NCBI GenBank assembly: GCA_964388665.1
Contig: CAYMBJ010000126.1
Span: forward strand, 1-7,686
Length of the DNA: 7,686 nt
Direction of reading: 5' to 3'
Source: CALCCV01 sp964388665
GTDB lineage: Bacteria > Bdellovibrionota > Bdellovibrionia > Bdellovibrionales > Bdellovibrionaceae
This document shows positions 1 through 6,100 of this stretch, piece after piece (the first letter of the stretch is position 1; every line of letters begins with the position of its first letter). The position numbers and the translations under genes were made by a program. Under the pieces are notes generated by a model, which ran no database searches, was not told where the DNA came from, and saw only the letters and a program-made list of their open reading frames with translations.

Positions 1-24
1 GAAAAACTGGCGTCAGCAGTATGA

Positions 25-417
25 AACGACTGTCCGTTTTTTTGGGGGAAGATCATTCTAAAATCAGGAGTTTTCGAACCACTTGTCAATTTAAGGTCTC
101 TAGACTTATCCCAGAATTTGCTTAGGAATGTAGAAACATTCTTGATGTCTGAGTCACTTAAGAGTTTAAAAAGCCTAGACCTGTCAGGCAACTTATTCTC
201 GGATCTCAAAGTGTCTGATTTTGAAACCTTGCAGGCCCTTGAGGTATTAAAGCTTGAGGCCAATGAGCTAAGAGAGTTTCCCACTTTTTTGCTAAAGCTA
301 CCAAAGCTAAAGGAGCTCAGCTTTTGTGGGCGAGCTTTTAATTCCATGGACTACAAAAGGATTGGCGAGCTAGCCAAGATCACCAATCCTAAGCTTAAAA
401 TGCGCTTTTGTGACTAA
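25..417 (+). CDS. Leucine-rich-repeat protein, C-terminal part; start missing or frameshifted
   Basis: The frame encodes at least four leucine-rich repeats. Their cores are LRSLDLSQN (nt 91-117), LKSLDLSGN (166-192), LEVLKLEAN (238-264) and LKELSFCGR (307-333), spaced 25, 24 and 23 residues apart, as expected for LRRs. A short polar tail (ITNPKLKMRFCD) follows to the TAA at 415-417, so this is the true C-terminus. LRR proteins are generally protein-binding scaffolds; the partner and location cannot be read here. The first in-frame start codon is TTG at 118, which lies after the first repeat core, and no convincing ribosome site precedes it. An in-frame TGA sits at 22-24. The preceding stretch in the +1-shifted frame (nt 2-43) is also open, so the gene probably enters from outside the window and is broken near 37-48. 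It may equally be a remnant. The LRR call is secure; integrity is not. Confidence 0.7.
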   Translation, partial: NDCPFFWGKIILKSGVFEPLVNLRSLDLSQNLLRNVETFLMSESLKSLKSLDLSGNLFSDLKVSDFETLQALEVLKLEANELREFPTFLLKLPKLKELSFCGRAFNSMDYKRIGELAKITNPKLKMRFCD

Positions 418-424
418 GAACGCC

Positions 425-979
425 TCAATGCATATTTCCAAAATGGCAGACGGGCATCGTGAATGTTCCATTTACAATGTTGCCATCGTCAAGAATGATT
501 ACAGCTTTGCCGCTTATCTCTGTGTCGGTAACTGAGGTGAGCTGAACTTTTCCTTTAGTTGTTATTAGGTTTTGTGATGTGCCATTGCTCTGGATATAAA
601 AGGTGGCTGAGCTCATAGGATCGCCGGTACCAAGGATTGTCTCGCCAGCCTGTTTCGCGACAGATACCAATACTTGACGCGTGGGAAAGATCATGGCGTT
701 GCAAGGATCGGTGCTGTCTTCATCTGTAAAAGTCAGGCTAAACTTTCCGGCGTCAAAGCCATTTTCCTTGGCTGTTCCCGATCGGAAACTCCAATTATTG
801 CCGCCGATTTTTCCTTCCATGCTTGCCTCTGCGTACGGCGTCGGATCATTGTCAGGACTAGGGCCTGGAGACTTGTCTTCCGTTTTTACTGAGCAGGCCA
901 CGGTTCCGCCAACTACTAGCGCGGCCAACCCCATTGATTTGATAGTGCTTAAGCCCAATTTCCAGTTTAGATTTTTCAT
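425..979 (-). CDS. Small putative lipoprotein with beta-rich domain, function unknown
   Basis: This 184-residue protein starts at ATG 979, chosen because AAGGAG lies 8 nt upstream (988-993). The frame stays open to 1405, but that extension runs antisense to the neighbouring regulator and lacks a signal sequence. Residues 1-28 form a signal peptide: basic N-region (K2, K7, K14), hydrophobic stretch LAALVVGG, then TVAC with Cys29 as candidate lipidated residue. The lipobox is relaxed (Thr at -3). A Pro/Ser/Asp-rich linker (about 33-50) leads to a domain beginning GKIGGNNWSF, with alternating hydrophobic residues suggesting beta strands. Cys93 and Cys178 could form a disulfide, since the domain should be periplasmic or on the surface. 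I do not recognise a named family. Its stop is 7 bp from the convergent LRR stop. The divergent TIGR02147-type regulator gene suggests it is that regulator's target, which is inference. Confidence 0.8.
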   Translation of the reverse strand: MKNLNWKLGLSTIKSMGLAALVVGGTVACSVKTEDKSPGPSPDNDPTPYAEASMEGKIGGNNWSFRSGTAKENGFDAGKFSLTFTDEDSTDPCNAMIFPTRQVLVSVAKQAGETILGTGDPMSSATFYIQSNGTSQNLITTKGKVQLTSVTDTEISGKAVIILDDGNIVNGTFTMPVCHFGNMH

Positions 980-987
980 TCGTTTTT

Positions 988-993
988 CTCCTT
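988..993 (-). promoter_or_regulatory. Ribosome binding site of the lipoprotein gene
   Basis: AAGGAG on the minus strand lies 8 nt before ATG 979. It decides the start: the longer open frame upstream has no comparable site. Confidence 0.75.
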
Positions 994-1047
994 TTTGGTG
1001 ACCATTATGTATTTGAGGAAGGTTCGCAAGTGAATCATGTTTTTGTG

Positions 1048-1071
1048 TTCCGCAAGATTCCGTGAAATTCC
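1048..1071. promoter_or_regulatory. Possible operator: three TTCC words at 10-bp spacing
   Basis: TTCCG (1048-1052), TTCCG (1058-1062) and TTCC (1068-1071) lie exactly 10 bp apart, on one face of the helix, between the divergent lipoprotein and regulator genes. GTTCGCAAG (1022-1030) resembles GTTCCGCAAG (1047-1056). The phasing suits a regulator-binding site, possibly for the adjacent TIGR02147-type protein. No strong promoter hexamers were recognised between 980 and 1147, so assignment to either gene is uncertain. Confidence 0.3.
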
Positions 1072-1147
1072 TAGCACAATTGCTTTTTTCGGGGACCGGG
1101 GATGGATTTTTCATGACCCGCCTTACAAGTCTTGGTATCTGAAACTC

Positions 1148-1975
1148 ATGGCAAATCATAGATTTCTTGCTCACAGCAGCTACCGGGACGTATTGAGTCA
1201 CGAACTTGCACGCAGACAAAGCAGTAATTCCAGGTATTCTTTGCGATCGTTTGCGAAGAAATTGAATATTCCGGCACCAGCTCTGAGTGAAATTCTCAGT
1301 GGAAAGCGTGGCCTCTCTTGCAACCGCGCGATATGCATTGCTCAGATACTTGAGATGAATGAAATTGAGACCGAGTATTTTGTGGCCTTGGTGGAGAGCG
1401 CCCATGCCCGTTCAAAGAAACTCAAAGCGCTCGCGCAAGAGAAGGTGCAGAGCATTCGTGAGCTTCGAGAGAGCCCACTTGATAAAGATCAATTCAAAAG
1501 TATATCGGAGTGGTATCATTTGGCGATCCTCGAACTTTCAAGAATCCACGGTTTTCGCTCATGTCCAGTTTGGATTGCGGAAAAGCTTGGGATATCTATA
1601 TCCTCTACCCGTGAAGCGGTAAAAAGACTTTTGAGACTTGGTCTACTGAAGCAACTGGGACAGCAGTTGGTTCCAAGCAGCGATGACATGATTGCCGCAA
1701 TTTCAGAAGTTCCATCCGCTGCTATCCGTAAGTTCCATTGTGATCTTCTAAAAAAGGCTCATGAAGCTGTTGAAAACCAAAACGTGAATGAGCGTCATTT
1801 TAGTAGTTTGATATTTGCTATAGACGGCACAGACGAAAATCAAATCAAAGAGGCCAAGAAACTTGTCAGCGAGTTCAATCGTAGGTTCAATAAGCTTATG
1901 ACGTGCAATAAGAATCAAACCAAACTTTACTGCTTCAGTACCCAGCTCTATAGTTTAGAAACATCAAAGGTGTAA
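1148..1975 (+). CDS. TIGR02147/DUF4423-family transcriptional regulator
   Basis: A 275-residue DNA-binding regulator is predicted. Residues 11-20 (SYRDVLSHEL) match the N-terminal 'YR-x-x-L' start typical of the family. Residues 31-58 form a first helix-turn-helix of XRE-like pattern (SLRSFAKKLNIPAPALSEIL, then SGKRGLS). The DUF4423 region begins around residue 110, with SEWYHLAILEL (120-130), followed by a winged helix at about 137-170 (CPVWIAEKLGI through VKRLLRLGLL). The protein is slightly basic, with no membrane segment, so cytoplasmic. The family occurs in Bdellovibrio-like bacteria and Fibrobacter; few members have known functions. The frame extends to ATG 1037, but the extra 37 residues do not resemble the family and would cover the divergent regulatory region. 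ATG 1148 lacks a clear ribosome site, so the exact start is the weak point. It is divergent from the lipoprotein gene and 108 bp before the secretin-like gene. Confidence 0.85.
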   Translation: MANHRFLAHSSYRDVLSHELARRQSSNSRYSLRSFAKKLNIPAPALSEILSGKRGLSCNRAICIAQILEMNEIETEYFVALVESAHARSKKLKALAQEKVQSIRELRESPLDKDQFKSISEWYHLAILELSRIHGFRSCPVWIAEKLGISISSTREAVKRLLRLGLLKQLGQQLVPSSDDMIAAISEVPSAAIRKFHCDLLKKAHEAVENQNVNERHFSSLIFAIDGTDENQIKEAKKLVSEFNRRFNKLMTCNKNQTKLYCFSTQLYSLETSKV

Positions 1976-2023
1976 GTTGATCAGCTAGAATTTATCTTGA
2001 ATTCAGTAAGGACATTTCGTCAC

Positions 2024-2038
2024 ATCAAACTATTTGAT
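2024..2038. repeat. Short inverted repeat upstream of secretin-like gene
   Basis: ATCAAA-CTA-TTTGAT is a perfect 6-bp dyad with a 3-nt centre. It lies where the -35 region would be for the TATAAA at 2048-2053, so it may be an operator. It could also be chance in AT-rich sequence; no T-tract follows, so it is not a canonical terminator. Confidence 0.25.
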
Positions 2039-2047
2039 TTACAAGGA

Positions 2048-2053
2048 TATAAA
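2048..2053 (+). promoter_or_regulatory. Possible -10 element of secretin-like gene
   Basis: TATAAA differs from TATAAT by one base and sits about 30 nt before the start codon at 2084. No good -35 hexamer is found 16-18 bp upstream (sequence there is TCAAAC-like), so the promoter would be weak or activator-dependent. Confidence 0.35.
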
Positions 2054-2083
2054 ATCGCGATTTGCTCTGCGTGGAGGTATTGA

Positions 2084-2773
2084 ATGATTGTTCATGCGTT
2101 AATGAGTTTAGTTTTTGTGGCTGCGGCCCAAGGGAATTTTGCTTTCGACTTCAACAATGTCGAGTTGCCTGAAATCGTTCGGCAATATGCAAAGGCGACC
2201 GGACAGCAATTTGTCTTTGACGATACGTTAAAGGGAAAGGGAAGTCTGGTAAATCCCTCACCCATTTCGAAGGAGGAGGCCTTTAATCAGCTCACTGAAG
2301 TTCTTGCATTGAATGGCTACGCGTGGATGAAAAGAGACAATGTAATTGTGATACAGCCAGCTCGGCGCGCCTTGCGTGGCAATGTTGAAGTCGTTAAAGA
2401 TTTGCCACCTATGAGGCCGCAAAAGATGGTTACCTGGGTGTATGAATTCAACCATCTACCGGCTGAACTCGTCTATCGACAGATGCGAGTGTTGCAGTCA
2501 AATGAGGGTGAGTTGAACACAACACCTGGAAACAAGTTGATAATCACGGATTGGATTTCTAATCTTCATCGTGTAGCAAAGCTATTCGCAGAAGTCGATA
2601 CTCCCGAAAATCCCAACATCGCTTCTATGCTCAAAGAATTCAATACCACACACAATTCTATAAATAATAAGAGTAGCAACAAGGCTTCAAGGGATCCACA
2701 CAGTTCTAAGTCTAAAGGCAAAGTAAAAATTCAGAAAGATTCAGTACCGGCGGCAAAACCGCCAGAAAACTGA
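2084..2773 (+). CDS. Exported secretin N0-N1 domain protein without pore domain
   Basis: This 229-residue protein has GGAGG (2073-2077) 6 nt before its ATG. Residues 1-15 are a short signal peptide (HALMSLVFVAAA) with likely cleavage near A15. Residues 17-93 resemble the N0/STN domain of GspD-type secretins: FDFNNVELPEIVRQYAKATG, a middle strand QQFVFDD, and the closing strand NVIVIQPA. Residues 113-173 resemble an N1 module: VTWVYEFNHLPAEL, then the signature-like GNKLIITDWISNLHRVAKLF and VDTP. In full-length secretins N1 leads to further N modules and an outer-membrane beta-barrel. Here the sequence ends in a 45-residue Asn/Ser/Lys-rich, probably disordered tail. No partner secretion genes flank it. 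It is likely periplasmic and could pair with a separate secretin or act as an assembly factor; that role is inferred. It is complete rather than truncated by the window. Confidence 0.75.
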   Translation: MIVHALMSLVFVAAAQGNFAFDFNNVELPEIVRQYAKATGQQFVFDDTLKGKGSLVNPSPISKEEAFNQLTEVLALNGYAWMKRDNVIVIQPARRALRGNVEVVKDLPPMRPQKMVTWVYEFNHLPAELVYRQMRVLQSNEGELNTTPGNKLIITDWISNLHRVAKLFAEVDTPENPNIASMLKEFNTTHNSINNKSSNKASRDPHSSKSKGKVKIQKDSVPAAKPPEN

Positions 2774-2787
2774 AGTCAAAGATCAAA

Positions 2788-2802
2788 GTGACCAAAAGTC
2801 AC
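2788..2802. terminator. Small hairpin between convergent genes, possible weak terminator
   Basis: GTGAC-CAAAA-GTCAC forms a 5-bp stem in the 53-bp gap between the convergent secretin-like and histidine kinase genes. Read on the minus strand it is followed by TTTGATCTTT, a poor U-rich tail. A second hairpin, GGCGG-CAAAA-CCGCC (2749-2763), lies inside the 3' end of the secretin-like gene and has the same loop. Neither is a textbook intrinsic terminator. Confidence 0.3.
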
Positions 2803-2826
2803 AGTCGAGTTGACACCAGTGCTTTG

Positions 2827-4455
2827 TCAGGGACTCAAGTCCATACGATGGATTTGGCAGTGGCGCCCTTTGTGCTGCACTGAGAGTACATGCCGAATAG
2901 TGGAAATCAGCTCACTTCGATGAACCGGTTTGGTAAGATAGGCTGAGCATCCAGCGTCAAGGCAATGCTCACGGTCACCTTTAAGAGCATGGGCGGTGAG
3001 CGCGACAATGGCTTTGCGAAACCCCATTGTCCGGAGGCGAATGGTGGCATCTATCCCACTCAACACTGGCATTTGTACGTCCATCAAAATGACATCCGGC
3101 TGCTGATCAAGGGCCAGTTGAATGCCGACTTCACCGTTGTCTGCGACGGACACTTTTGCTCCGGTTGAAGCAAGAATTCTTGTTAAAAGGAATTGGTTGT
3201 CCTTAGAATCCTCGACCACCAATATATGCACTTTATCTAAACGAATTGGATCCAGCAGCTGTTCTTCATTCTTTCCGGTGACCTTTTTTTGGTTTGTAGC
3301 CACTTCGGTCGAGATGCTGATCTCAAATGTACTACCGGCACCAAATTTACTTTCAACTAGCCTGAGATTCCCCCCCAATGCTCTAGCCAAACGTTGTGAA
3401 AGGACAAGGCCTAAACCTGTGCCGCCAAACTTTCTGGTGATAGAACTATCGGCTTGAGAAAATGATTGAAAAAGTAGGCTTGCTTGCTCAGGCTTAATTC
3501 CAATTCCAGTGTCAGTGATGGCAAACAGGATTTCGTTTTTGGTTTTGGCATCGCCCTTCACGCCCTCCATTGATACAGCAATGGAGACCTTGCCTTTTTC
3601 AGTGAACTTTAAGGCATTGCCTACAATGTTGAGAAGAATCTGTTTTAATCGTAGGGGATCTGTGAATATGAGTTCAGGTAACTCCGGACTCAATTCTAAA
3701 AGTAGTTTCACATTTTTCAATTTTGCCTTTGGCTCTAGAGCCGATACGACTTCAGAAAGAATTTCAATTATTGAGACTTCACAGAGTTCAATTTGGAGTC
3801 GCCCCGCCTCAACTTTAGCAAGATCTAAAATATCATTGATGATGGCCGTCAGAAGCTGGCCATTGCGCTGAATCGTATCTAAATAATTTTTACGATCTAA
3901 ATCTCCTAGGCCCGGTTCAGCAAGGAGTTCTGAAAATCCTAGAATGGCTCCTAGGGGAGTTCTAATTTCGTGACTCATATTCGCAAGAAACTCACTTTTA
4001 GCCCGATTCGCTTCGATGGCATCATTTAGAGAATCACGCAGTTCTAACTGCCTTTTACGATCCGCAATGGCAGATTGAATCAAAGAAGTCAGTGCACGTT
4101 GCCGCACGGGTCTTTCGAGCAAAGTAACGTTTGGAATAGGTGTTACGAGATCAAGTGCAATGGAGCTACTCAAATCACCTGCACTGACGAGCAAAATTAC
4201 CGGTAGCGAAGACCACGGAGGCTGCTTATTCAAACGATTTACAAGTAGTGAAATTTTTGCGGCATCAAGGACTTCTTTGGCAAGGACAATGGCTCCAGTG
4301 CTTTCACTGATATTTAAATTTAATTCTTCAACACTGGAAAAAATCCTGCAGGAGATTCCAAAATCTGCCAACAGGTGTTTGGTCAACACAGCATCTTTGT
4401 CGCTGGCTGCATGCAAAAGAACTTCAAGATTCTTTATCAATCGGTCTAACTCCAT
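2827..4455 (-). CDS. Hybrid sensor histidine kinase, pseudo-receiver-HisKA-HATPase-receiver
   Basis: A 542-residue cytoplasmic kinase with no membrane segments. Residues 10-135 form a receiver-like domain (QPPWSSLPVILL at 78-89, VTLLERPVR at 110-118) lacking the phospho-accepting Asp: the expected place reads IVLAKE (56-61), so it is a pseudo-receiver. The HisKA H-box (SEFLANMSHEIRTPLG) has His162 as phosphorylation site. The ATPase domain has the N-box around Asn276 and Asn280, DTGIGI (315-320) and GGTGLGL (344-350). The C-terminal receiver (about 409-525) has Glu415/Asp416, phospho-acceptor Asp459, Thr487 and Lys509, so looks functional. His162 should autophosphorylate and pass phosphate to Asp459; a downstream Hpt protein would be needed and is not present here. 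It starts inside the 3' end of the kaiC-like gene (32-bp overlap) with a poor ribosome site, so translational coupling is likely and KaiC is the probable input. Confidence 0.93.
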   Translation of the reverse strand: MELDRLIKNLEVLLHAASDKDAVLTKHLLADFGISCRIFSSVEELNLNISESTGAIVLAKEVLDAAKISLLVNRLNKQPPWSSLPVILLVSAGDLSSSIALDLVTPIPNVTLLERPVRQRALTSLIQSAIADRKRQLELRDSLNDAIEANRAKSEFLANMSHEIRTPLGAILGFSELLAEPGLGDLDRKNYLDTIQRNGQLLTAIINDILDLAKVEAGRLQIELCEVSIIEILSEVVSALEPKAKLKNVKLLLELSPELPELIFTDPLRLKQILLNIVGNALKFTEKGKVSIAVSMEGVKGDAKTKNEILFAITDTGIGIKPEQASLLFQSFSQADSSITRKFGGTGLGLVLSQRLARALGGNLRLVESKFGAGSTFEISISTEVATNQKKVTGKNEEQLLDPIRLDKVHILVVEDSKDNQFLLTRILASTGAKVSVADNGEVGIQLALDQQPDVILMDVQMPVLSGIDATIRLRTMGFRKAIVALTAHALKGDREHCLDAGCSAYLTKPVHRSELISTIRHVLSVQHKGRHCQIHRMDLSP

Positions 4456-5914
4456 TTACCAAAAGCTCTGGCGTTCCAGTCAAGACACCACGGAAGTTTT
4501 TTAAAGCTGGACCGACACAGATTCCGCCATCTGAAAACATCAACTCGCGGATTGTTCGCTCATGCTTTCCGCCCCTACGTTTGACCACGGAAATCGCCTG
4601 ATTGACCGCGCCGTTAGCCTCAAAATATCGAAAAAGCATTACGTTGTCTGCGAGGTAACTCACATCAATGGCAGTTTCCATCGCAGAGCCCAAAAGTCCA
4701 TGCTGCGCTACCGCGAGCAATGTTGCAACATCCATTTGCCGCAGATAGCTGAGAAGTTCATGCATATGAATCATCAAAAAACGCTCTTCCGGCATGGCAT
4801 TCATATAGCCGTTGAGACTGTCTAAAACCACCACCTTACATTCTTCTTTTTCTACGATCTCCCTCACAGCCATCATGAATTCTCCGGGCGAAATCTCGGC
4901 GGGATCAACCTGTCGTAAGGTGATATTTCCTGAATCAATTCCTTTCTGAAGATCAATCCCCAGTGATTTTGTTCGATCAAGTAGGGTCCGTTTGCCTTCG
5001 TCAAATATAAAAATCGCGACTTTTTCACCATGATTCGCAGTGTATTCAGCATATTTTGCTGCAACTGTGGATTTTCCAGAACCCGCAGGACCCATGAGCA
5101 AAGTGCTCGTTCCAGAGTCAATACTTCCACCCCACAGGTTATCGAGCTCTACAATCCCGCTTTTCACAAATCCTGATTTTTCTTTGATTCCATACTGAGA
5201 AGCCACTAACCGAGGGAAAACAACAAGTCCGCCCGTTCGAATTGAAAAATCGTGGTATCCACCTCTAAATGGAACACCTCGAAGTTTTGTTACTCTAAGC
5301 CGTCGGCGCTCTGCGCCATATCCGGGCGAAAGATGTTCAAGAGAAATCACACCGTGGACGACACTTTGAATTTCTTGTTCTTTTTGCAGTTGAATTTTGT
5401 CATCAAGGAGGATCACGGTTGCTCCTCTTTCAGAAAAGAAATGCTTGAGAGCCATGACCTGTCTACGAAATTTTACAGAATCCAGAGTGAGGAGCTTCAG
5501 TTCAGAAAGAGAATCAATAACAACTCGCGAGGGTTTAATTTTTTCAACAATTTCGAACATCGCTTTATTTGTTTGGCTCAGTTCAACTTCAGATGTGTGA
5601 AAAAAATTACTTTGTGTTGCTGTGGCAAGATTGTCATCACTCGGCAATTCGAAAATTTCAATTCCATTCAAATTCCAACCATGAGAGGCCCCTACTTGCG
5701 TTAACTCCTGTTTGGTTTCAGAAAGTGTCATGTACAGACAGCTTTCTGCACTGTCACGGCCCTGCATAAGAAACTGCATTGCCAGCGTTGTTTTCCCGGT
5801 TCCTGGACTGCCCTCAACTAAATAAATTCTATTGGCTGGAAAGCCGCCGACCAAAACGTCATCTAAACCAGGCACTCCGCTGCTAAGCGAACTGTACTTT
5901 TCGCAACTCTGCAT
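4424..5914 (-). CDS. kaiC: KaiC-like two-domain RecA-type ATPase/kinase
   Basis: This 496-residue protein carries two KaiC domains. CI has Walker A GSPGTGKT (35-42), TLSET with Glu66, and Walker B VVIDS (131-135). CII has Walker A GPAGSGKS (275-282), FDE with Asp305/Glu306, and Walker B VVVLDS (361-366). Cyanobacterial KaiC is a hexameric clock ATPase with autokinase activity at Ser431 and Thr432; aligning SYLADNVMLFRY gives Ser419 and Tyr420 at these positions. CI keeps only the second of the two catalytic glutamates; CII has Asp in place of the first. Start ATG 5914 is chosen because AGAGGAG lies 8 nt upstream. The in-frame TTG at 5974 falls at the expected transcription start and the ATG at 5938 has a misplaced ribosome site. 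It is first gene of an operon with the hybrid kinase; no kaiA or kaiB is visible. The symbol denotes family, not proven clock function. Confidence 0.92.
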   Translation of the reverse strand: MQSCEKYSSLSSGVPGLDDVLVGGFPANRIYLVEGSPGTGKTTLAMQFLMQGRDSAESCLYMTLSETKQELTQVGASHGWNLNGIEIFELPSDDNLATATQSNFFHTSEVELSQTNKAMFEIVEKIKPSRVVIDSLSELKLLTLDSVKFRRQVMALKHFFSERGATVILLDDKIQLQKEQEIQSVVHGVISLEHLSPGYGAERRRLRVTKLRGVPFRGGYHDFSIRTGGLVVFPRLVASQYGIKEKSGFVKSGIVELDNLWGGSIDSGTSTLLMGPAGSGKSTVAAKYAEYTANHGEKVAIFIFDEGKRTLLDRTKSLGIDLQKGIDSGNITLRQVDPAEISPGEFMMAVREIVEKEECKVVVLDSLNGYMNAMPEERFLMIHMHELLSYLRQMDVATLLAVAQHGLLGSAMETAIDVSYLADNVMLFRYFEANGAVNQAISVVKRRGGKHERTIRELMFSDGGICVGPALKNFRGVLTGTPELLVNGVRPIDKES

Positions 5915-5922
5915 ATATTGCA

Positions 5923-5929
5923 CTCCTCT
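5923..5929 (-). promoter_or_regulatory. Ribosome binding site of kaiC-like gene
   Basis: AGAGGAG on the minus strand, 8 nt before ATG 5914, fixes the start in preference to two longer in-frame options at 5938 and 5974. Confidence 0.75.
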
Positions 5930-5979
5930 GGTGATCATCCCCTCTCTACTCTTGAGATAACGATACCTCTGCAATATAA

Positions 5980-6007
5980 AACATAGTGTCCATTATTTGA
6001 TTGTCAA
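5980..6007 (-). promoter_or_regulatory. Sigma70-type promoter of the kaiC-histidine kinase operon
   Basis: On the minus strand, a perfect -35 TTGACA (6002-6007) is followed after 16 bp by TATGTT (5980-5985), which matches TATAAT at four positions. Transcription would start near 5973, about 59 nt before the kaiC-like ATG. This also rules against TTG 5974 as the start codon. Confidence 0.6.
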
Positions 6008-6028
6008 GTTCCTGGTAGCCTGCGATTG

Positions 6029-6059
6029 TCCTATGATCCGCTAGGCTGGGATCATAGGA
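6029..6059. repeat. 11-bp perfect inverted repeat upstream of kaiC promoter
   Basis: TCCTATGATCC (6029-6039) and GGATCATAGGA (6049-6059) are perfect inverted copies with a 9-nt centre. The centre lies about 71 bp upstream of the predicted kaiC-operon transcription start, a position typical of class I activator sites. It also lies 42 nt after the stop of the transpeptidase gene, transcribed the same way, so it may be a stem-loop at that mRNA's end. No T-tract follows, which argues against an intrinsic terminator. Confidence 0.5.
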
Positions 6060-6100
6060 GTTGAGAGTTCGCCTTTTGGGAGATGATGCTTGGCGGAATC

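Noticed and set aside
1037..1147. Longer regulator start at ATG 1037
   Set aside because: The extra 37 residues do not look like the family N-terminus, and the AGGAAGG upstream is about 14 nt away; still possible because ATG 1148 lacks a good site.
980..1405. Upstream extension of the lipoprotein frame to 1405 on the minus strand
   Set aside because: It lies antisense to the regulator gene, has no ribosome site, and would bury the signal peptide in the middle of the protein.
3122..3871. Plus-strand frames of 111-120 codons inside the histidine kinase gene
   Set aside because: Antisense shadows of the HATPase and HisKA coding region.
5252..5704. 150-codon plus-strand frame inside the kaiC-like gene
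   Set aside because: Antisense shadow of a strongly conserved ATPase; no recognisable protein features.
5915..5974. Longer KaiC start at TTG 5974 or ATG 5938
   Set aside because: TTG 5974 coincides with the predicted transcription start; ATG 5938 has a purine run directly abutting it; ATG 5914 has well-spaced AGAGGAG.
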